From Gracilinema caldarium DSM 7334 (lineage in GTDB: Bacteria; Spirochaetota; Spirochaetia; Treponematales; Breznakiellaceae), in assembly GCF_000219725.1 (NCBI RefSeq), contig NC_015732.1, positions 1,240,001 through 1,304,000 of the forward strand: a stretch of DNA of 64,000 nt. The letters are read 5' to 3'. Under the pieces are notes generated by a model. The model was not told the DNA's origin. It was given only the letters and a program-made list of their open reading frames with translations, and searched no databases. Both the position numbers and the translations under genes were made by a program. Numbering within the stretch: the stretch's first letter is position 1; each line of letters begins with the position of its first letter. Positions 53,812 to 63,119 of the stretch are shown piece after piece.

Positions 53812-55761
53812 TTATAGTTTTTTTTTCGAATTCGGCAACTTATTTTTTACGTTTTCCCGTATTTTTGCCTCATTCTCATACCGATCGGCCATTTCTACAA
53901 TTCCTTGTTTTTTGTATATATAGGCCATTCGATGATATGGCCGTGGATCCAGAGTATTCCGGGCAGCTGCTTCTCGATAAGCATCCAGGGCTTGTTCAAT
54001 TTTTTTATCCCGATGTGCGGCGTCCCCAAAGGCAAGGGCAACCTCTACAGATTGTTTAAAATGTTTTACAGCTTTTTCAAGTATAGCATAGGAGTATTGT
54101 TTCATGTTTGATCTGTCCAGACAACCGATGAATTCGAGAAGAACTGGTATGTTTTGTGGGTCTTCTTTAAGTACTCCCTTAAGAAGTATAGCCGCATCCC
54201 GATACCGTCGATTTTTACGATATACATACGCCAGGAGCCGCCTGAGGGTGGTATTGGTAACATCCCATGTAAACAGTGATTCCAATTCAGTCTGAGCCAT
54301 TTCAAACTGCCCATGTTTTATAAGGAAGAGGGCGTATTCTCTGCGAATGTTTCGATTATCGGGCCAACGTTCAAGATAGGACTTATAGCGTTCTATCAAT
54401 TGTTCCACCGCATCCTTTTCATCATCCTGTACCAGCTGTTCCAATGATGCAATAGAACCAAGATAGGCCCGTTCATGGTTGGGCTGTACTTGTATGGTTC
54501 GTTTATACCATCCCTCTGCAAGCTCAGGTAATCCGACATGGAAATATCGTTGTGCAAGGGCAAACATAAGCTCCGGACTTGGACCAGTCGTCCGAATCGC
54601 TTGCTGAAGTTGGGTAATTACAGTCTTGTCATCCTGAGATGTATGGTCAATCAAAAGAGCTGTGAATCGCTGAATAATTGCTGGATCACCATGTAACCGC
54701 TGTAGGATTGTAAGGGTTTTGTGGAGTGTATTCCAATCTTCCCGTTCCCAGGCAAGCATGAGTTGGGCATAACGGAGTTCTACTTGCTGGCCAGCCATCT
54801 CCAGAGCTTTGGAAAGGTGATTATGTGCAGTTTCAAGATCCCCCATATTGCGAAGAGCTTCTGCGTACATGGCATGAATCATAGGGTCAGAGCCTCGTTT
54901 CCTCAACCAAAGTCCGCAGGCTTTGGCAGCCCTGCTCCATGCACCTTCGGCAAGAAAAGACCGAATCATAAACCGTTCAACTAATTCGGCATTCCAACTC
55001 AGTTCCGGTACTTCACCGCCGAGTTCCCGTATGGTTTCAATTTCTTCCAATGCATCCTGGGTCTTGTTCAAAGCCATAAGTAGCGTAGCCCGATACCATC
55101 GAATACTGACATCATCTGGAGCTAGTTTACATGCAGCAGAATAGTGTCCAAGTGCAAGATCATAGTGACCTGACTCCCGATATATACGACCCAGTTCAAG
55201 ATGGGGAAGGGGGGCTTCAAGGCCGTTATCCAGCACAAACTGAAGCATCTGGGTCCCAAGATCGGTTTCTCCCAATCTACAAAGTTTAATTCCCCTCACA
55301 AGGAGTGCATTGAGATAGGAGCGATAGAATTTCTGATTTTCCGGTGCGAGTTCAACTGCCTTTTGTAAATATTCTACTGCTTCTCTGGATCGCTTGTTTT
55401 TAAGGCAGGCAATCCCAAGCATAGCCAGTATCTGAGGCTCATTGGGGCGAAGATCCAGAGCTTTTCGTAAGAGGGGTAATGCATGCTGGTTCATCCCCAG
55501 AGCAAGGTATGTCCTCCCTGCAAAGAAATAACCTAGTGCAGTGTTCGGTTCTAGGCGAATATAATCGCGAAACAATGCCAACGCTCGGGGATATTGTTGT
55601 AAGGTATGGTACGCTCTGCCCAGAAGCAGTACAACTTCCGGTTCTACCGCTTCCTGCTGGGCGAGCACTTCTTCCAGAAGCTGGGCTGCACCGGAATAAT
55701 CTCTTTGCCGTCCCAGCTCTAAGGCTTTCTGAATATAATTGGTTTCGTTGTTCCTTTGCAC
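53812..55761 (-). CDS. Tetratricopeptide repeat protein
   Basis: The 649-residue protein is made almost entirely of TPR motifs. Examples are ALELGRQRDYSGAAQLLEEV near the N-terminus, ALGYFFAGRTYLALGMNQHA, KFYRSYLNALLVRGIKLCRL and, near the end, RPYHRMAYIYKKQGIVEMAD. It ends in a lysine-rich tail. There is no signal peptide, so it is probably a cytoplasmic scaffold. It starts 6 bp after pta on the same strand. The partner is unknown. Confidence 0.85.
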   Translation of the reverse strand: MQRNNETNYIQKALELGRQRDYSGAAQLLEEVLAQQEAVEPEVVLLLGRAYHTLQQYPRALALFRDYIRLEPNTALGYFFAGRTYLALGMNQHALPLLRKALDLRPNEPQILAMLGIACLKNKRSREAVEYLQKAVELAPENQKFYRSYLNALLVRGIKLCRLGETDLGTQMLQFVLDNGLEAPLPHLELGRIYRESGHYDLALGHYSAACKLAPDDVSIRWYRATLLMALNKTQDALEEIETIRELGGEVPELSWNAELVERFMIRSFLAEGAWSRAAKACGLWLRKRGSDPMIHAMYAEALRNMGDLETAHNHLSKALEMAGQQVELRYAQLMLAWEREDWNTLHKTLTILQRLHGDPAIIQRFTALLIDHTSQDDKTVITQLQQAIRTTGPSPELMFALAQRYFHVGLPELAEGWYKRTIQVQPNHERAYLGSIASLEQLVQDDEKDAVEQLIERYKSYLERWPDNRNIRREYALFLIKHGQFEMAQTELESLFTWDVTNTTLRRLLAYVYRKNRRYRDAAILLKGVLKEDPQNIPVLLEFIGCLDRSNMKQYSYAILEKAVKHFKQSVEVALAFGDAAHRDKKIEQALDAYREAAARNTLDPRPYHRMAYIYKKQGIVEMADRYENEAKIRENVKNKLPNSKKKL

Positions 55762-55767
55762 AGGCTC

Positions 55768-56766
55768 TTATTTAACCCTTGCAAGGGTGACTGCAGCGGT
55801 TACCACGATATCTTCTACAGAACAGCCCCGTGAAAGATCGCTGATTGGTTTTGCAAAACCCTGCAGGAAGGGCCCGAAGGCTTCCGCTTTTCCAAGCCGT
55901 TGAACCAATTTATAACCAATATTGCCTGCTCCAAGGTCAGGGAATACGAGGGTATTCACCTTGCCCCGTATTGGACTGCCGGGCGCTTTCTTATCAGTTA
56001 CTGAAGGTACCAGAGCGGCATCGGCTTGCATTTCACCATCTATGAGGAGTGAAGGATCTCGTTTCTTTGCTAGTTCCAGAGCTTCCCGTACCTTAAGAAC
56101 ATCGGGGTGGTCTCCTCCTGAACCTTTCGTGGAGAAAGAAAGAAGCGCTACAGCAGGTTCTGCCCCGAGAAATTCCCGGCAAGACTGAGCTGCAGAAAGG
56201 GCGATTTCTGCTAGCTGCTCTGCAGTGGGATCGGGAACTACGGCGCAGTCAGAGAAAATCAGTGCCCCATCGACACCCCAGGTTTTATCGGGGCTCTGCA
56301 TGACAAAGCAGGAAGATGCGGTCTTGGAACCGGGAACGGTGCCGATAATGGCTAGCCCTGCCCGCAGCACATCGGCGGTGGTGCTCTCAGCACCAGCCAC
56401 CATAGCATCCGCATCCCCTCGATGAACCATCATGGCTCCCCAGCGGAGTTGAGCTGTAATATCAGTTTTGGCCTGTTCCGGGGTCATTCCCTTATGTTTT
56501 CTCAGTTCGTAATAGGTCTGTGCATACTGGTCTTTTTTGTCTGATGTGGAGGGATCTACAATGATGATCCCCTGGAGGGATACCCCTTCCTTTTCTGCCA
56601 CAGCCTTAACAGCGTCTGTAGCGCCAACCAGGGTAACTGAAGAAGCCAGATGTTCATCAAGAATAATACGGGCAGCCCGTACGGTGCGGTATTCGGTTCC
56701 TTCCGCAAGTACTAGCCGTTTCTGCATTTTTTTTGCTTTTTCTTTCATCTCTTTAACAAAATCCAT
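55768..56766 (-). CDS. pta: Phosphate acetyltransferase
   Basis: Pta converts acetyl-CoA and phosphate to acetyl phosphate, the step before ATP-yielding acetate formation in fermentation. The 332-residue protein is the short, single-domain form. It has [63 protein letters not shown] and the C-terminal [19 protein letters not shown], all family blocks. AAGGAG lies before the ATG. ackA is not beside it. A promoter overlapped by a long palindrome lies upstream. Confidence 0.95.
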
Positions 56767-56786
56767 GATGGACTCCTTGTAAAAAT

Positions 56787-56834
56787 TGTATACATGGTAC
56801 CAAACAATGCATCAATCTATTGTTTGGTCTTTTT
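56787..56834. promoter_or_regulatory. pta promoter overlapped by a 10-bp inverted repeat
   Basis: On the minus strand TTGATG (56810-56815) and TATACA (56787-56792) are 17 bp apart. ACCAAACAAT (56799-56808) and ATTGTTTGGT (56819-56828) form a perfect inverted repeat straddling the -35. On the plus strand the same repeat is followed by CTTTTT, so it could also act as a terminator against antisense transcription. The remaining bases up to 56981 show nothing further. Confidence 0.5.
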
Positions 56835-56981
56835 AGAATACTCTTCTTTAAGCGCTCCTGCAAGTCGCCCCGGGGTGCTCTTCTCTAAGTCACCCTATGA
56901 TAGACCTGTTCATAAAATGCTACTGCACGACTTAGGTGACTCCTCTTGTGAAGGGGCCTTACTTTCTATATACTTTCATCT

Positions 56982-57773
56982 ATGACAGTTGGTGTATTTG
57001 GGTTGGGCCGTTTTGGATCCTTCTGGGCAAGTCTTTTATCAGAACGTTTTTCTGTGATCGCCTATGATCGGGATCCGGATATTAAGCCGCCTCAGAGGGT
57101 ACGTCGGGTAAGTTTGGAAGCATTAGGAAACTGTCCTATAGTATTTCTTTGTGTTACCATTCGTGCAGTTCCTGAGGTGTTACAGGTTATAGCGCCTTAC
57201 CTGGCGAAAAATACTATTATTGCTGATACCTGTTCGGTAAAGGTTTTACCAGGAAAATGGCTCCTGGAATACCTGCCTCAGGAGACACCAATTTTGGCAA
57301 CCCATCCCATGTTTGGTCCTGAATCTGCTAAGGATGGTCTTGAGGGACTTGCCATTATGATAGATCCCCTGAGGCTTGATGCAAGGCAGGCCCAGTTTTG
57401 GGAAGATGTCTTTGCTGGTTTGGGTCTCACCGTGGTACGGATGACCTGTGAAGAACATGATCGTGAAGCGGCCTATAGCCAGGCATTGACCCACTTTGTG
57501 GGTCGGTCGCTGTATCGAATCGGTTTGCCTGAGACCCCCATTGCGACCCGATGGTACAAAAAATTGCATAGTGTAGCGAAACAATGCGTTCGAGATTCCC
57601 ATGTACTTTTTGAAGATATGCAGACATTGAATCCCTTTGCTCAAGAAATGAGACGCCGGGTAGTACAGGGTTTTATTGATACTCTGCAAGACTTGGGTGA
57701 CCCTTCTACACAACAACTCATACAAATTGATGAAAAAATCCGGGAGGAGCCACATGACCGATGTTCAGAATGA
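56982..57773 (+). CDS. tyrA: Prephenate dehydrogenase family protein
   Basis: The 263-residue protein has an N-terminal NAD(P)-binding Rossmann fold with GLGRFG at 7-12. Conserved blocks follow: VFLCVTIRAVPEVL, IIADTCSVK, THPMFGPESA, and a helical C-terminal dimerisation domain with the family histidine (SQALTHFVGRSL). It should convert prephenate to hydroxyphenylpyruvate in tyrosine synthesis, although arogenate or another related substrate is possible. No other aromatic-pathway gene is adjacent. It overlaps the bactofilin gene by 20 bp. Confidence 0.85.
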   Translation: MTVGVFGLGRFGSFWASLLSERFSVIAYDRDPDIKPPQRVRRVSLEALGNCPIVFLCVTIRAVPEVLQVIAPYLAKNTIIADTCSVKVLPGKWLLEYLPQETPILATHPMFGPESAKDGLEGLAIMIDPLRLDARQAQFWEDVFAGLGLTVVRMTCEEHDREAAYSQALTHFVGRSLYRIGLPETPIATRWYKKLHSVAKQCVRDSHVLFEDMQTLNPFAQEMRRRVVQGFIDTLQDLGDPSTQQLIQIDEKIREEPHDRCSE

Positions 57774-58119
57774 CAAATTAGACGATGAGGACTTTGATAC
57801 AATCCTATCCAGGGATATAGAATTCACCGGTACCCTTGAATGTGATAAACCCTATCTTATCAAGGGACATGTTACTGGCGAAATCCGGGCTAAGGATATC
57901 CTGGTAGTGGATGAAGGAGCGGTCGTTCAGGCTAATATCACCGGTAGTCGTATTATTATCAGCGGAAGCGTCACCGGTAACATAGAAGCCTCGGGCCGCG
58001 TGGAACTCACCGCTTCAGGAAAACTGGTTGGTAATGTTACCGCCCCAGAGGTGTATATGGAAACCGGATGTAATTTTAACGGTGCTTGCACCATGACTAA
58101 GGAAACTGCAACGGAATAA
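57754..58119 (+). CDS. Bactofilin family cytoskeletal protein
   Basis: The 121-residue protein has a short acidic N-terminus and a core of beta-helix turns with the regular DUF583 pattern (IEFTGTLECDKPYLIKGHVT, IRAKDILVVDEGAVVQANIT, RIIISGSVTGNIEASGRVEL). Bactofilins polymerise without nucleotide and position cell-wall or motility machinery. The start is ATG 57754 with GGGAGGAG 5-6 nt upstream, inside the end of the tyrA-like gene. A TPR lipoprotein-type gene follows at once. Confidence 0.9.
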   Translation: MTDVQNDKLDDEDFDTILSRDIEFTGTLECDKPYLIKGHVTGEIRAKDILVVDEGAVVQANITGSRIIISGSVTGNIEASGRVELTASGKLVGNVTAPEVYMETGCNFNGACTMTKETATE

Positions 58120-58122
58120 TAC

Positions 58123-58773
58123 ATGGGTACTTTACAGAAACATTTATACTTGCGTGGATTATTTACGGTCCTTTTTTTTGTTAACCTATCGTTATTTTTA
58201 CAAGCCCAGGAAAAACCCGATGCACTTCAAGCGTATCGGAATGGTAATTATGAAGAAGCTATTGGGATCTGTAAGCAAGAAATACTGGAAAATTCCTCGA
58301 ATTTGGAATCCTACGTGGTTATGAGCTGGAGTCTCGTAAAGCTCGCCCGATATGACGAAGCCCTGGGATTTGCAAAAAAAGGCCTTGAATTAAATCGATA
58401 TGATGTGCGGGTTATCGAAATCCTGGGAGAAATCGCCTATTTTCAAGGTCGCAACAATGAAGCGGTCCGCTATTTTCAGCAGTATATAACCCTTGCTCCC
58501 GAGGGGAGTCGGATCGATGTGGTCTATTATTTTCTTGGTGAACTTTATATCCGTCTTGGTCGTTACCGCCATGCGGATATTGCCCTGACCACTGCGGTCC
58601 GGTATGTGCCAGGAAACGCCCTTTGGTGGAACAGGCTTGGATTTGCCCGGGAAAATGCTGGTGAAGTACGGAATGCCATAGCTGCCTATGAGAAAGCCCT
58701 CTCACTCAATCCGAATCTTGCCGATGCCCAGCGGGGACTGGAACGGTGCAAACAAAGCCTTACAGGCCGGTAA
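58123..58773 (+). CDS. Exported tetratricopeptide repeat protein
   Basis: The 216-residue protein has a signal peptide (GLFTVLFFVNLSLFLQAQ). Four to five TPR motifs follow (ALQAYRNGNYEEAIGICKQE, YVVMSWSLVKLARYDEALGF, YFLGELYIRLGRYRHADIAL, WNRLGFARENAGEVRNAIAA). It is likely periplasmic. It starts 3 bp after the bactofilin gene and ends 3 bp before mtaB, so these are cotranscribed. A partner in envelope shape or assembly with bactofilin is plausible but unproven. Confidence 0.85.
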   Translation: MGTLQKHLYLRGLFTVLFFVNLSLFLQAQEKPDALQAYRNGNYEEAIGICKQEILENSSNLESYVVMSWSLVKLARYDEALGFAKKGLELNRYDVRVIEILGEIAYFQGRNNEAVRYFQQYITLAPEGSRIDVVYYFLGELYIRLGRYRHADIALTTAVRYVPGNALWWNRLGFARENAGEVRNAIAAYEKALSLNPNLADAQRGLERCKQSLTGR

Positions 58774-58776
58774 TAC

Positions 58777-60207
58777 ATGCTCAGCGTTTGCTTTCATACC
58801 CTGGGCTGTAAACTGAACCAGCTCGAAACCGAATCCATTGCCGAGTCCTTTAAAAAGGAAGGCTTTGCCCTGGTAGATTGGGGTGATGCTGCTGACATTT
58901 TTGTAATTAATACCTGTACCGTAACGAGTAAAGCAGAGCAGAAGGCCCGTCGCATGATCCGCAAAGCTCTCAGGGACAATCCTGCGGCCTGTCTCATTGC
59001 GACGGGATGTTATGCCCAGCTGGACGGCAAGGCCCTGGAAAGCCTCGCTTCGGATGGCCGTATCTTTGTCGTTTCTGGGGACCTAAAATCGGTTCTGCTC
59101 GATCTGCCGGCTTACCTCATGGACAATGGTTGTACATCGGTTAATGTCATCCCCTTGATGCACCGTTGGATATTGGATTGGTATGGGACCCAGGAAACGT
59201 CGGGAGCTGTTCCTCCTCAATCGGTAGACCCCTTCCGTTTTAATGTACAGGACTATTCCTTTCATAGCAGAGCTTTCCTTAAAATACAGGATGGATGTAA
59301 CAATGCTTGTGCCTTCTGTCGGGTTCGGCTTGCCCGGGGCCGCAGCGTAAGTTTATCTGCACCGCTGGTTTTGGAACGGCTCCAACAGTTGGAAGCCCAT
59401 GGTTTTGCCGAAGTGGTGCTCACCGGTGTGAATTTGAATCAATATAAAGATGGAGCGATGGATTTTACCGCCCTGCTGGAATATCTACTCGGAGGAACCA
59501 AAAGCATCGCCCTGCGCATTTCCAGTACCGAGCCAGAGGGGGTTGATGAACGGTTTTCAGCAGTTTTTGCCCATCCCCGGATACGGCCCCATATCCATCT
59601 TTCGGTGCAGTCCGGCAGTGATCGGATTTTACAGAAAATGCGTCGCCGGTACCGGGCAGAAAAGGTGAAAAAAGCGGTGGAATTACTGCGGCAGGCGAAG
59701 GGGGACCCCTTTATTGCTTGTGATATCATTACTGGTTTTCCTGGTGAAACCGATGATGACTTTGCAGAGACCTATGAACTGTGTAAACAGCTGGATTTTA
59801 GTTGGATCCATGCTTTTCCCTATTCACCCCGGCCTGGAACCGAAGCCTATACGATGCAGGACCGGGTCAGCGAAACGGTCTCAGGGCAACGGTTGGACCG
59901 GCTTCTGAAACTGGCTGAAGAGGGAAAGGCTGCTTACATAACGCGCTGGATCGGAAAGAAAGTGTCGGCCATTGTAGAACACAATCATAGCGATAATGGC
60001 TTTGTGGTGGTTACCGATAATTATTTAAAAGCTTGGATTCCTCTTGGGGCTGGATTGTCCCATCCCACCGCCAAGAAGAGCATTACCTGTACAATACAAA
60101 GGGCTATTGATTCTGTTGACCCTATAAATGATATCCCCCATGATAGTATAGATGTTGTAGCTCGATGTTTAGATACGCAGTATAACACGTTTTATGGATA
60201 TACATGA
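58777..60207 (+). CDS. mtaB: tRNA t6A37 methylthiotransferase MtaB
   Basis: MtaB converts t6A37 to ms2t6A37 in tRNAs reading A-starting codons. The 476-residue protein has cysteines C11, C47 and C78 (HTLGCKLNQLETE, INTCTVTSKAEQKARR, ATGCYAQ) and the radical-SAM motif C174-x3-C178-x2-C181 (DGCNNACAFC). The LGCKLNQ and TCTVT signatures are those of MtaB, not MiaB or RimO. The usual CIIPYARG after the cluster reads CRVRLARG. It uses the t6A product that tsaB and tsaE, also in this window, help to make. Confidence 0.92.
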   Translation: MLSVCFHTLGCKLNQLETESIAESFKKEGFALVDWGDAADIFVINTCTVTSKAEQKARRMIRKALRDNPAACLIATGCYAQLDGKALESLASDGRIFVVSGDLKSVLLDLPAYLMDNGCTSVNVIPLMHRWILDWYGTQETSGAVPPQSVDPFRFNVQDYSFHSRAFLKIQDGCNNACAFCRVRLARGRSVSLSAPLVLERLQQLEAHGFAEVVLTGVNLNQYKDGAMDFTALLEYLLGGTKSIALRISSTEPEGVDERFSAVFAHPRIRPHIHLSVQSGSDRILQKMRRRYRAEKVKKAVELLRQAKGDPFIACDIITGFPGETDDDFAETYELCKQLDFSWIHAFPYSPRPGTEAYTMQDRVSETVSGQRLDRLLKLAEEGKAAYITRWIGKKVSAIVEHNHSDNGFVVVTDNYLKAWIPLGAGLSHPTAKKSITCTIQRAIDSVDPINDIPHDSIDVVARCLDTQYNTFYGYT

Positions 60208-60234
60208 AAAGATTCCAGGGTTATATTTGATGAT

Positions 60235-60262
60235 TTGTGCATAAATGGTATATACTTATAGT
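60235..60262 (+). promoter_or_regulatory. Candidate promoter of the lipoprotein/FadL-like pair
   Basis: TTGTGC (60235-60240) and TATAGT (60257-60262) are 16 bp apart, 35 bp before the lipoprotein start. An alternative -35, TTGATG, lies at 60227-60232. Confidence 0.4.
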
Positions 60263-60297
60263 ATGGAGCTAGTGAGCTGTCGTAGGGGAGGTTGAAA

Positions 60298-61017
60298 ATG
60301 GATTTTGCCCTCTTAAAAAAACACCTGTCTCTTTTTTTGATAGGTTTCATTTCTTTGCTTTTCTTAGGTTCCTGCAGACAGTTCTTTACAACGAGTCTTG
60401 CCCCCTGGGCAGCTCGGGATCCCTCATCTCTTATCCCGACCGTAAGTTCGGACAATATAAAAGAGCTTTTGGAAAAATCAGCCAACAACCCTGATCAGTC
60501 TCTCGCCCTGCTCGATAAGATTGCCGATGCGGTTGCTGCAGCTTCTGCCGCCGATGCGGCGGTTCTCCAGGCCGCAGCTCTCGAGGTTGCCTCGAACGCC
60601 AGCGGGGTGGCTACTGCGGTCCTGTCCAATACGGGGGACCTGCTGGAAGCGCTTGATAATGATGATGATATCATTCCAATAGTTTCCACCGCTATTGCAG
60701 GGTTATCAAATCTGGGGGAATCCGCAGCCCTCCTGGCTCAAATTTTGCCGGACCCAGGGACCGGCGCCTTTAATGCCTTTGTCGCTCAGGCTACCCCAGA
60801 AGCCTTGGCCATGGCGGCTATTGTACTCTTGGCAGCCGAAGCCCAGGCTTCAGGCGGGGTGGAGAGTTATATTAATAGTTTTGATCCCAATTCACCAGAT
60901 CCGGGTACAGAAACCCTTGCGGTCGCCCTGGCTGAGGCCGCCGCTACAGCCTATGCAGCCTCTGGCGGTACGGGGCCCTTGGCGGACATGCTCTCGGGCT
61001 TGAACTTGACACCATAG
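60298..61017 (+). CDS. Alanine-rich lipoprotein of unknown function
   Basis: The start is ATG 60298 with GGGGAGG upstream. The N-terminus is a lipoprotein signal (FLIGFISLLFLGSC) with the lipidated Cys at residue 26. The mature part is strikingly rich in Ala, Asp and Ser with helical repeats (KIADAVAAASAADAAVLQAA, VALAEAAATAYAASGG). No family is recognised. It is 15 bp upstream of a FadL-like barrel gene; an accessory role for that barrel is an inference from position. Confidence 0.75.
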   Translation: MDFALLKKHLSLFLIGFISLLFLGSCRQFFTTSLAPWAARDPSSLIPTVSSDNIKELLEKSANNPDQSLALLDKIADAVAAASAADAAVLQAAALEVASNASGVATAVLSNTGDLLEALDNDDDIIPIVSTAIAGLSNLGESAALLAQILPDPGTGAFNAFVAQATPEALAMAAIVLLAAEAQASGGVESYINSFDPNSPDPGTETLAVALAEAAATAYAASGGTGPLADMLSGLNLTP

Positions 61018-61032
61018 GACGGGAGGTCATCG

Positions 61033-62199
61033 ATGCGGCATCGCCTGGTTATGCAATACGCTATACGCGATCTGTTTCTGCTTTGTGTCTGGGCTCTTGG
61101 CGTGCTTATACCCCTCTTTGCCCTACCGGAGCGGCCCTTCGATTTCCCTAATGCCCGGCTTGCTGCCCTGGGGGGCCGCCATGGGACACTGGTAAATGAT
61201 TTTACCGCCCTCTTTACCAACCCAGCTGGTTTTATTGAGGCAAAGGAAGAATTTAGTGTTTCCGAATTGAGCCTTTCCGTATATGGTCCCGTCTTTGATA
61301 TAGCCGACACCTTGGTAAACTATTTTGGTTCCTCCGGATCCCTCGATATTTCTGGTATTGTAGGCCCGGGAGGGCTTGCAACGGGGCTTAACCTTTCAGG
61401 TCCCCTTGCTTTCGGCTGGGTTGGCCGGGGATTGGGGTTTGGCCTTTTTAATCGTACCGTAGCCGATGCGGCCACCCTTGGATCTACAATAAAGGTCCAA
61501 GCTGCCGAAGAATTTTTAATGACCGGTGGTTATTCATTCAGGGTAATAAATAGAGCTAATTCCATCTTGGATGTAGGATTTCTTGGGAAAGGCTTTGTTC
61601 GAGGACGTTTACCCTTACAGGCTTCCATTCTTTCTGTTACTGATTTATTCAATGGCAATCCCCTTGACACCCAACCCTTTACTAATATTTTAGGAGTAGG
61701 TATCGATTTAGGAATCCTGTATCAATATAATCGAAGTTATGCTGTTTCACTTGTCTACCATGATGCCTATTCACCGGTATTGGTGGTCCCCTATAGTTCT
61801 ACCAGTGCGTTTATTTCTGGAGATACTGCAAGCGGTTCCGGTACTTATAATACGATCAAGTCAAGTCTAGACATAGGTTTTTCGGTAACCCCTCAGTTCG
61901 ATATGCTTAATCGCTACGTATCACGATGTACCTTTATGGCTGATTATCGGGATATACTCGATCTTTGGGCCCTTATTCCTCGAAATCCCATTCTAAATAT
62001 CGGTGTAGGGATAGAAATGGTGGTTCTCGATGCGTTAAGTCTCAGGGCTGGAATCGCCGATGCCTTGCCTGCCCTTGGGTTTGGAATAGACTTTTCGGTG
62101 ATGCAGTTTGATTTTGCTATGCGAGGTGTTGAGCTCGGCCTTGATCCAGGGGTACAGACAACCTATGCGGTGGATCTGGGACTTATTTTTAGGTATTAA
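61033..62199 (+). CDS. FadL-like outer-membrane protein, treponemal UPF0164 type
   Basis: The 388-residue protein has a signal-type N-terminus (LFLLCVWALGVLIPLFALP) followed by ARLAALGGRHGTLVNDFTAL and FTNPAGFIEAKEEFSVSELS. This is the conserved entry motif of the treponemal UPF0164/FadL-like family, seen in T. pallidum TP0856 and TP0858 (from memory). About fourteen amphipathic strands follow and the chain ends in an aromatic residue (VDLGLIFRY). It probably forms a channel for hydrophobic nutrients such as fatty acids. GGGAGG lies upstream of the ATG. It forms a pair with the preceding lipoprotein. Confidence 0.82.
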   Translation: MRHRLVMQYAIRDLFLLCVWALGVLIPLFALPERPFDFPNARLAALGGRHGTLVNDFTALFTNPAGFIEAKEEFSVSELSLSVYGPVFDIADTLVNYFGSSGSLDISGIVGPGGLATGLNLSGPLAFGWVGRGLGFGLFNRTVADAATLGSTIKVQAAEEFLMTGGYSFRVINRANSILDVGFLGKGFVRGRLPLQASILSVTDLFNGNPLDTQPFTNILGVGIDLGILYQYNRSYAVSLVYHDAYSPVLVVPYSSTSAFISGDTASGSGTYNTIKSSLDIGFSVTPQFDMLNRYVSRCTFMADYRDILDLWALIPRNPILNIGVGIEMVVLDALSLRAGIADALPALGFGIDFSVMQFDFAMRGVELGLDPGVQTTYAVDLGLIFRY

Positions 62200-62214
62200 A
62201 AAATAGAAAACCTA

Positions 62215-62243
62215 TTGACCAAATTTTAGCTTTCGTGTAGTGT
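62215..62243 (+). promoter_or_regulatory. Promoter of tRNA-Lys (TTT)
   Basis: TTGACC (62215-62220) and TAGTGT (62238-62243) are 17 bp apart and end 10 bp before the tRNA. Confidence 0.65.
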
Positions 62244-62253
62244 ACCGGAGCAC

Positions 62254-62326
62254 GGGCTGCTAGCTCAGTAGGTAGAGCAACGCCCTTTTAAGGCGTGGGT
62301 CACTGGTTCGAATCCAGTGCAGCTCA
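62254..62326 (+). tRNA. tRNA-Lys (TTT)
   Basis: The 73-nt cloverleaf has acceptor GGGCTGC/GCAGCTC with a G2-U71 wobble and discriminator A. The anticodon loop is CTTTTAA and the T arm is GGTTCGAATCC. It stands alone between its own promoter and terminator. CCA is not encoded. Confidence 0.95.
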
Positions 62327-62332
62327 TGTAAT

Positions 62333-62369
62333 AAGCCGTCTTACCAATGTAAGACGGCTTTTTTATTTT
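62333..62369 (+). terminator. Terminator of tRNA-Lys
   Basis: AAGCCGTCTTAC (62333-62344) pairs perfectly with GTAAGACGGCTT (62349-62360) around a 4-nt loop and is followed by a T-rich tail. The rest of the gap to 62531 holds only the next gene's ribosome site and a TATAAT at 62494-62499 without a clear -35. Confidence 0.92.
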
Positions 62370-62531
62370 AGAGGTACTTCTATATACTTCATTCTTGGAG
62401 GCGTCCTTATAACTTCCCATTAGATGTTTCCCTCAGTCCCCTATCATAACCTAACGCTGAATAAGAGTAATGTAATGATTGCCTATAAGGGTTTATAATG
62501 AATCTAAAGACCCGAAAGAGGAGTTTCTGAC

Positions 62532-63080
62532 ATGTCTACAAACCAGGTGAAAATAATTGAAGTTCTGAAAGGTGATATCACCTCCCTCAAGGTTGATGCG
62601 ATCGTAAATGCGGCCAACTCGAGCCTTCTAGGTGGGGGTGGAGTAGACGGAGCTATTCATCGTGCCGCAGGACCTCAATTGCTTGAAGAATGCCGGGTTA
62701 TTAACAGAACTCTGGGAGGCTGCCCCACAGGTAAGGCCGTCATCACCGGTGCAGGAAACCTGCCCTGTACCTATGTAATTCATACGGTGGGTCCCGTGTG
62801 GTATGGAGGTACGTATAATGAAGCAAATCTTCTAGCTTCCTGTTACCGCGAAAGTCTGCAGCTAGCCGAAGCTCATCACTGTACTAGCATAGCCTTTCCC
62901 AACATTAGTACCGGTGTGTATGGGTATCCCAAGCTTCTTGCCGCAGAGGTTGCACTACAAACTGTAAAACATGAATTAATTCGGTACAATTCTCTCAAAA
63001 AACTTGTTTTTATCTGTTATGACGATGAAAACTACCAAATCTATCTGAACTTGCTGGAATCTGATCGAATACACCTCTAA
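62532..63080 (+). CDS. Macrodomain protein, probable O-acetyl-ADP-ribose deacetylase
   Basis: The 182-residue protein is a single macrodomain of the MacroD/YmdB group. It has [20 protein letters not shown], the ADP-ribose loop [39 protein letters not shown] and the second loop [12 protein letters not shown]. It should remove ADP-ribose or O-acetyl-ADP-ribose esters. The catalytic Asn/Asp region is intact. GAGGAG precedes the ATG. It is a single plus-strand gene with no ADP-ribosyltransferase nearby. Confidence 0.93.
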   Translation: MSTNQVKIIEVLKGDITSLKVDAIVNAANSSLLGGGGVDGAIHRAAGPQLLEECRVINRTLGGCPTGKAVITGAGNLPCTYVIHTVGPVWYGGTYNEANLLASCYRESLQLAEAHHCTSIAFPNISTGVYGYPKLLAAEVALQTVKHELIRYNSLKKLVFICYDDENYQIYLNLLESDRIHL

Positions 63081-63119
63081 CAATGGTTATATAAATAGGC
63101 GCTCTTTATTACTATATTA

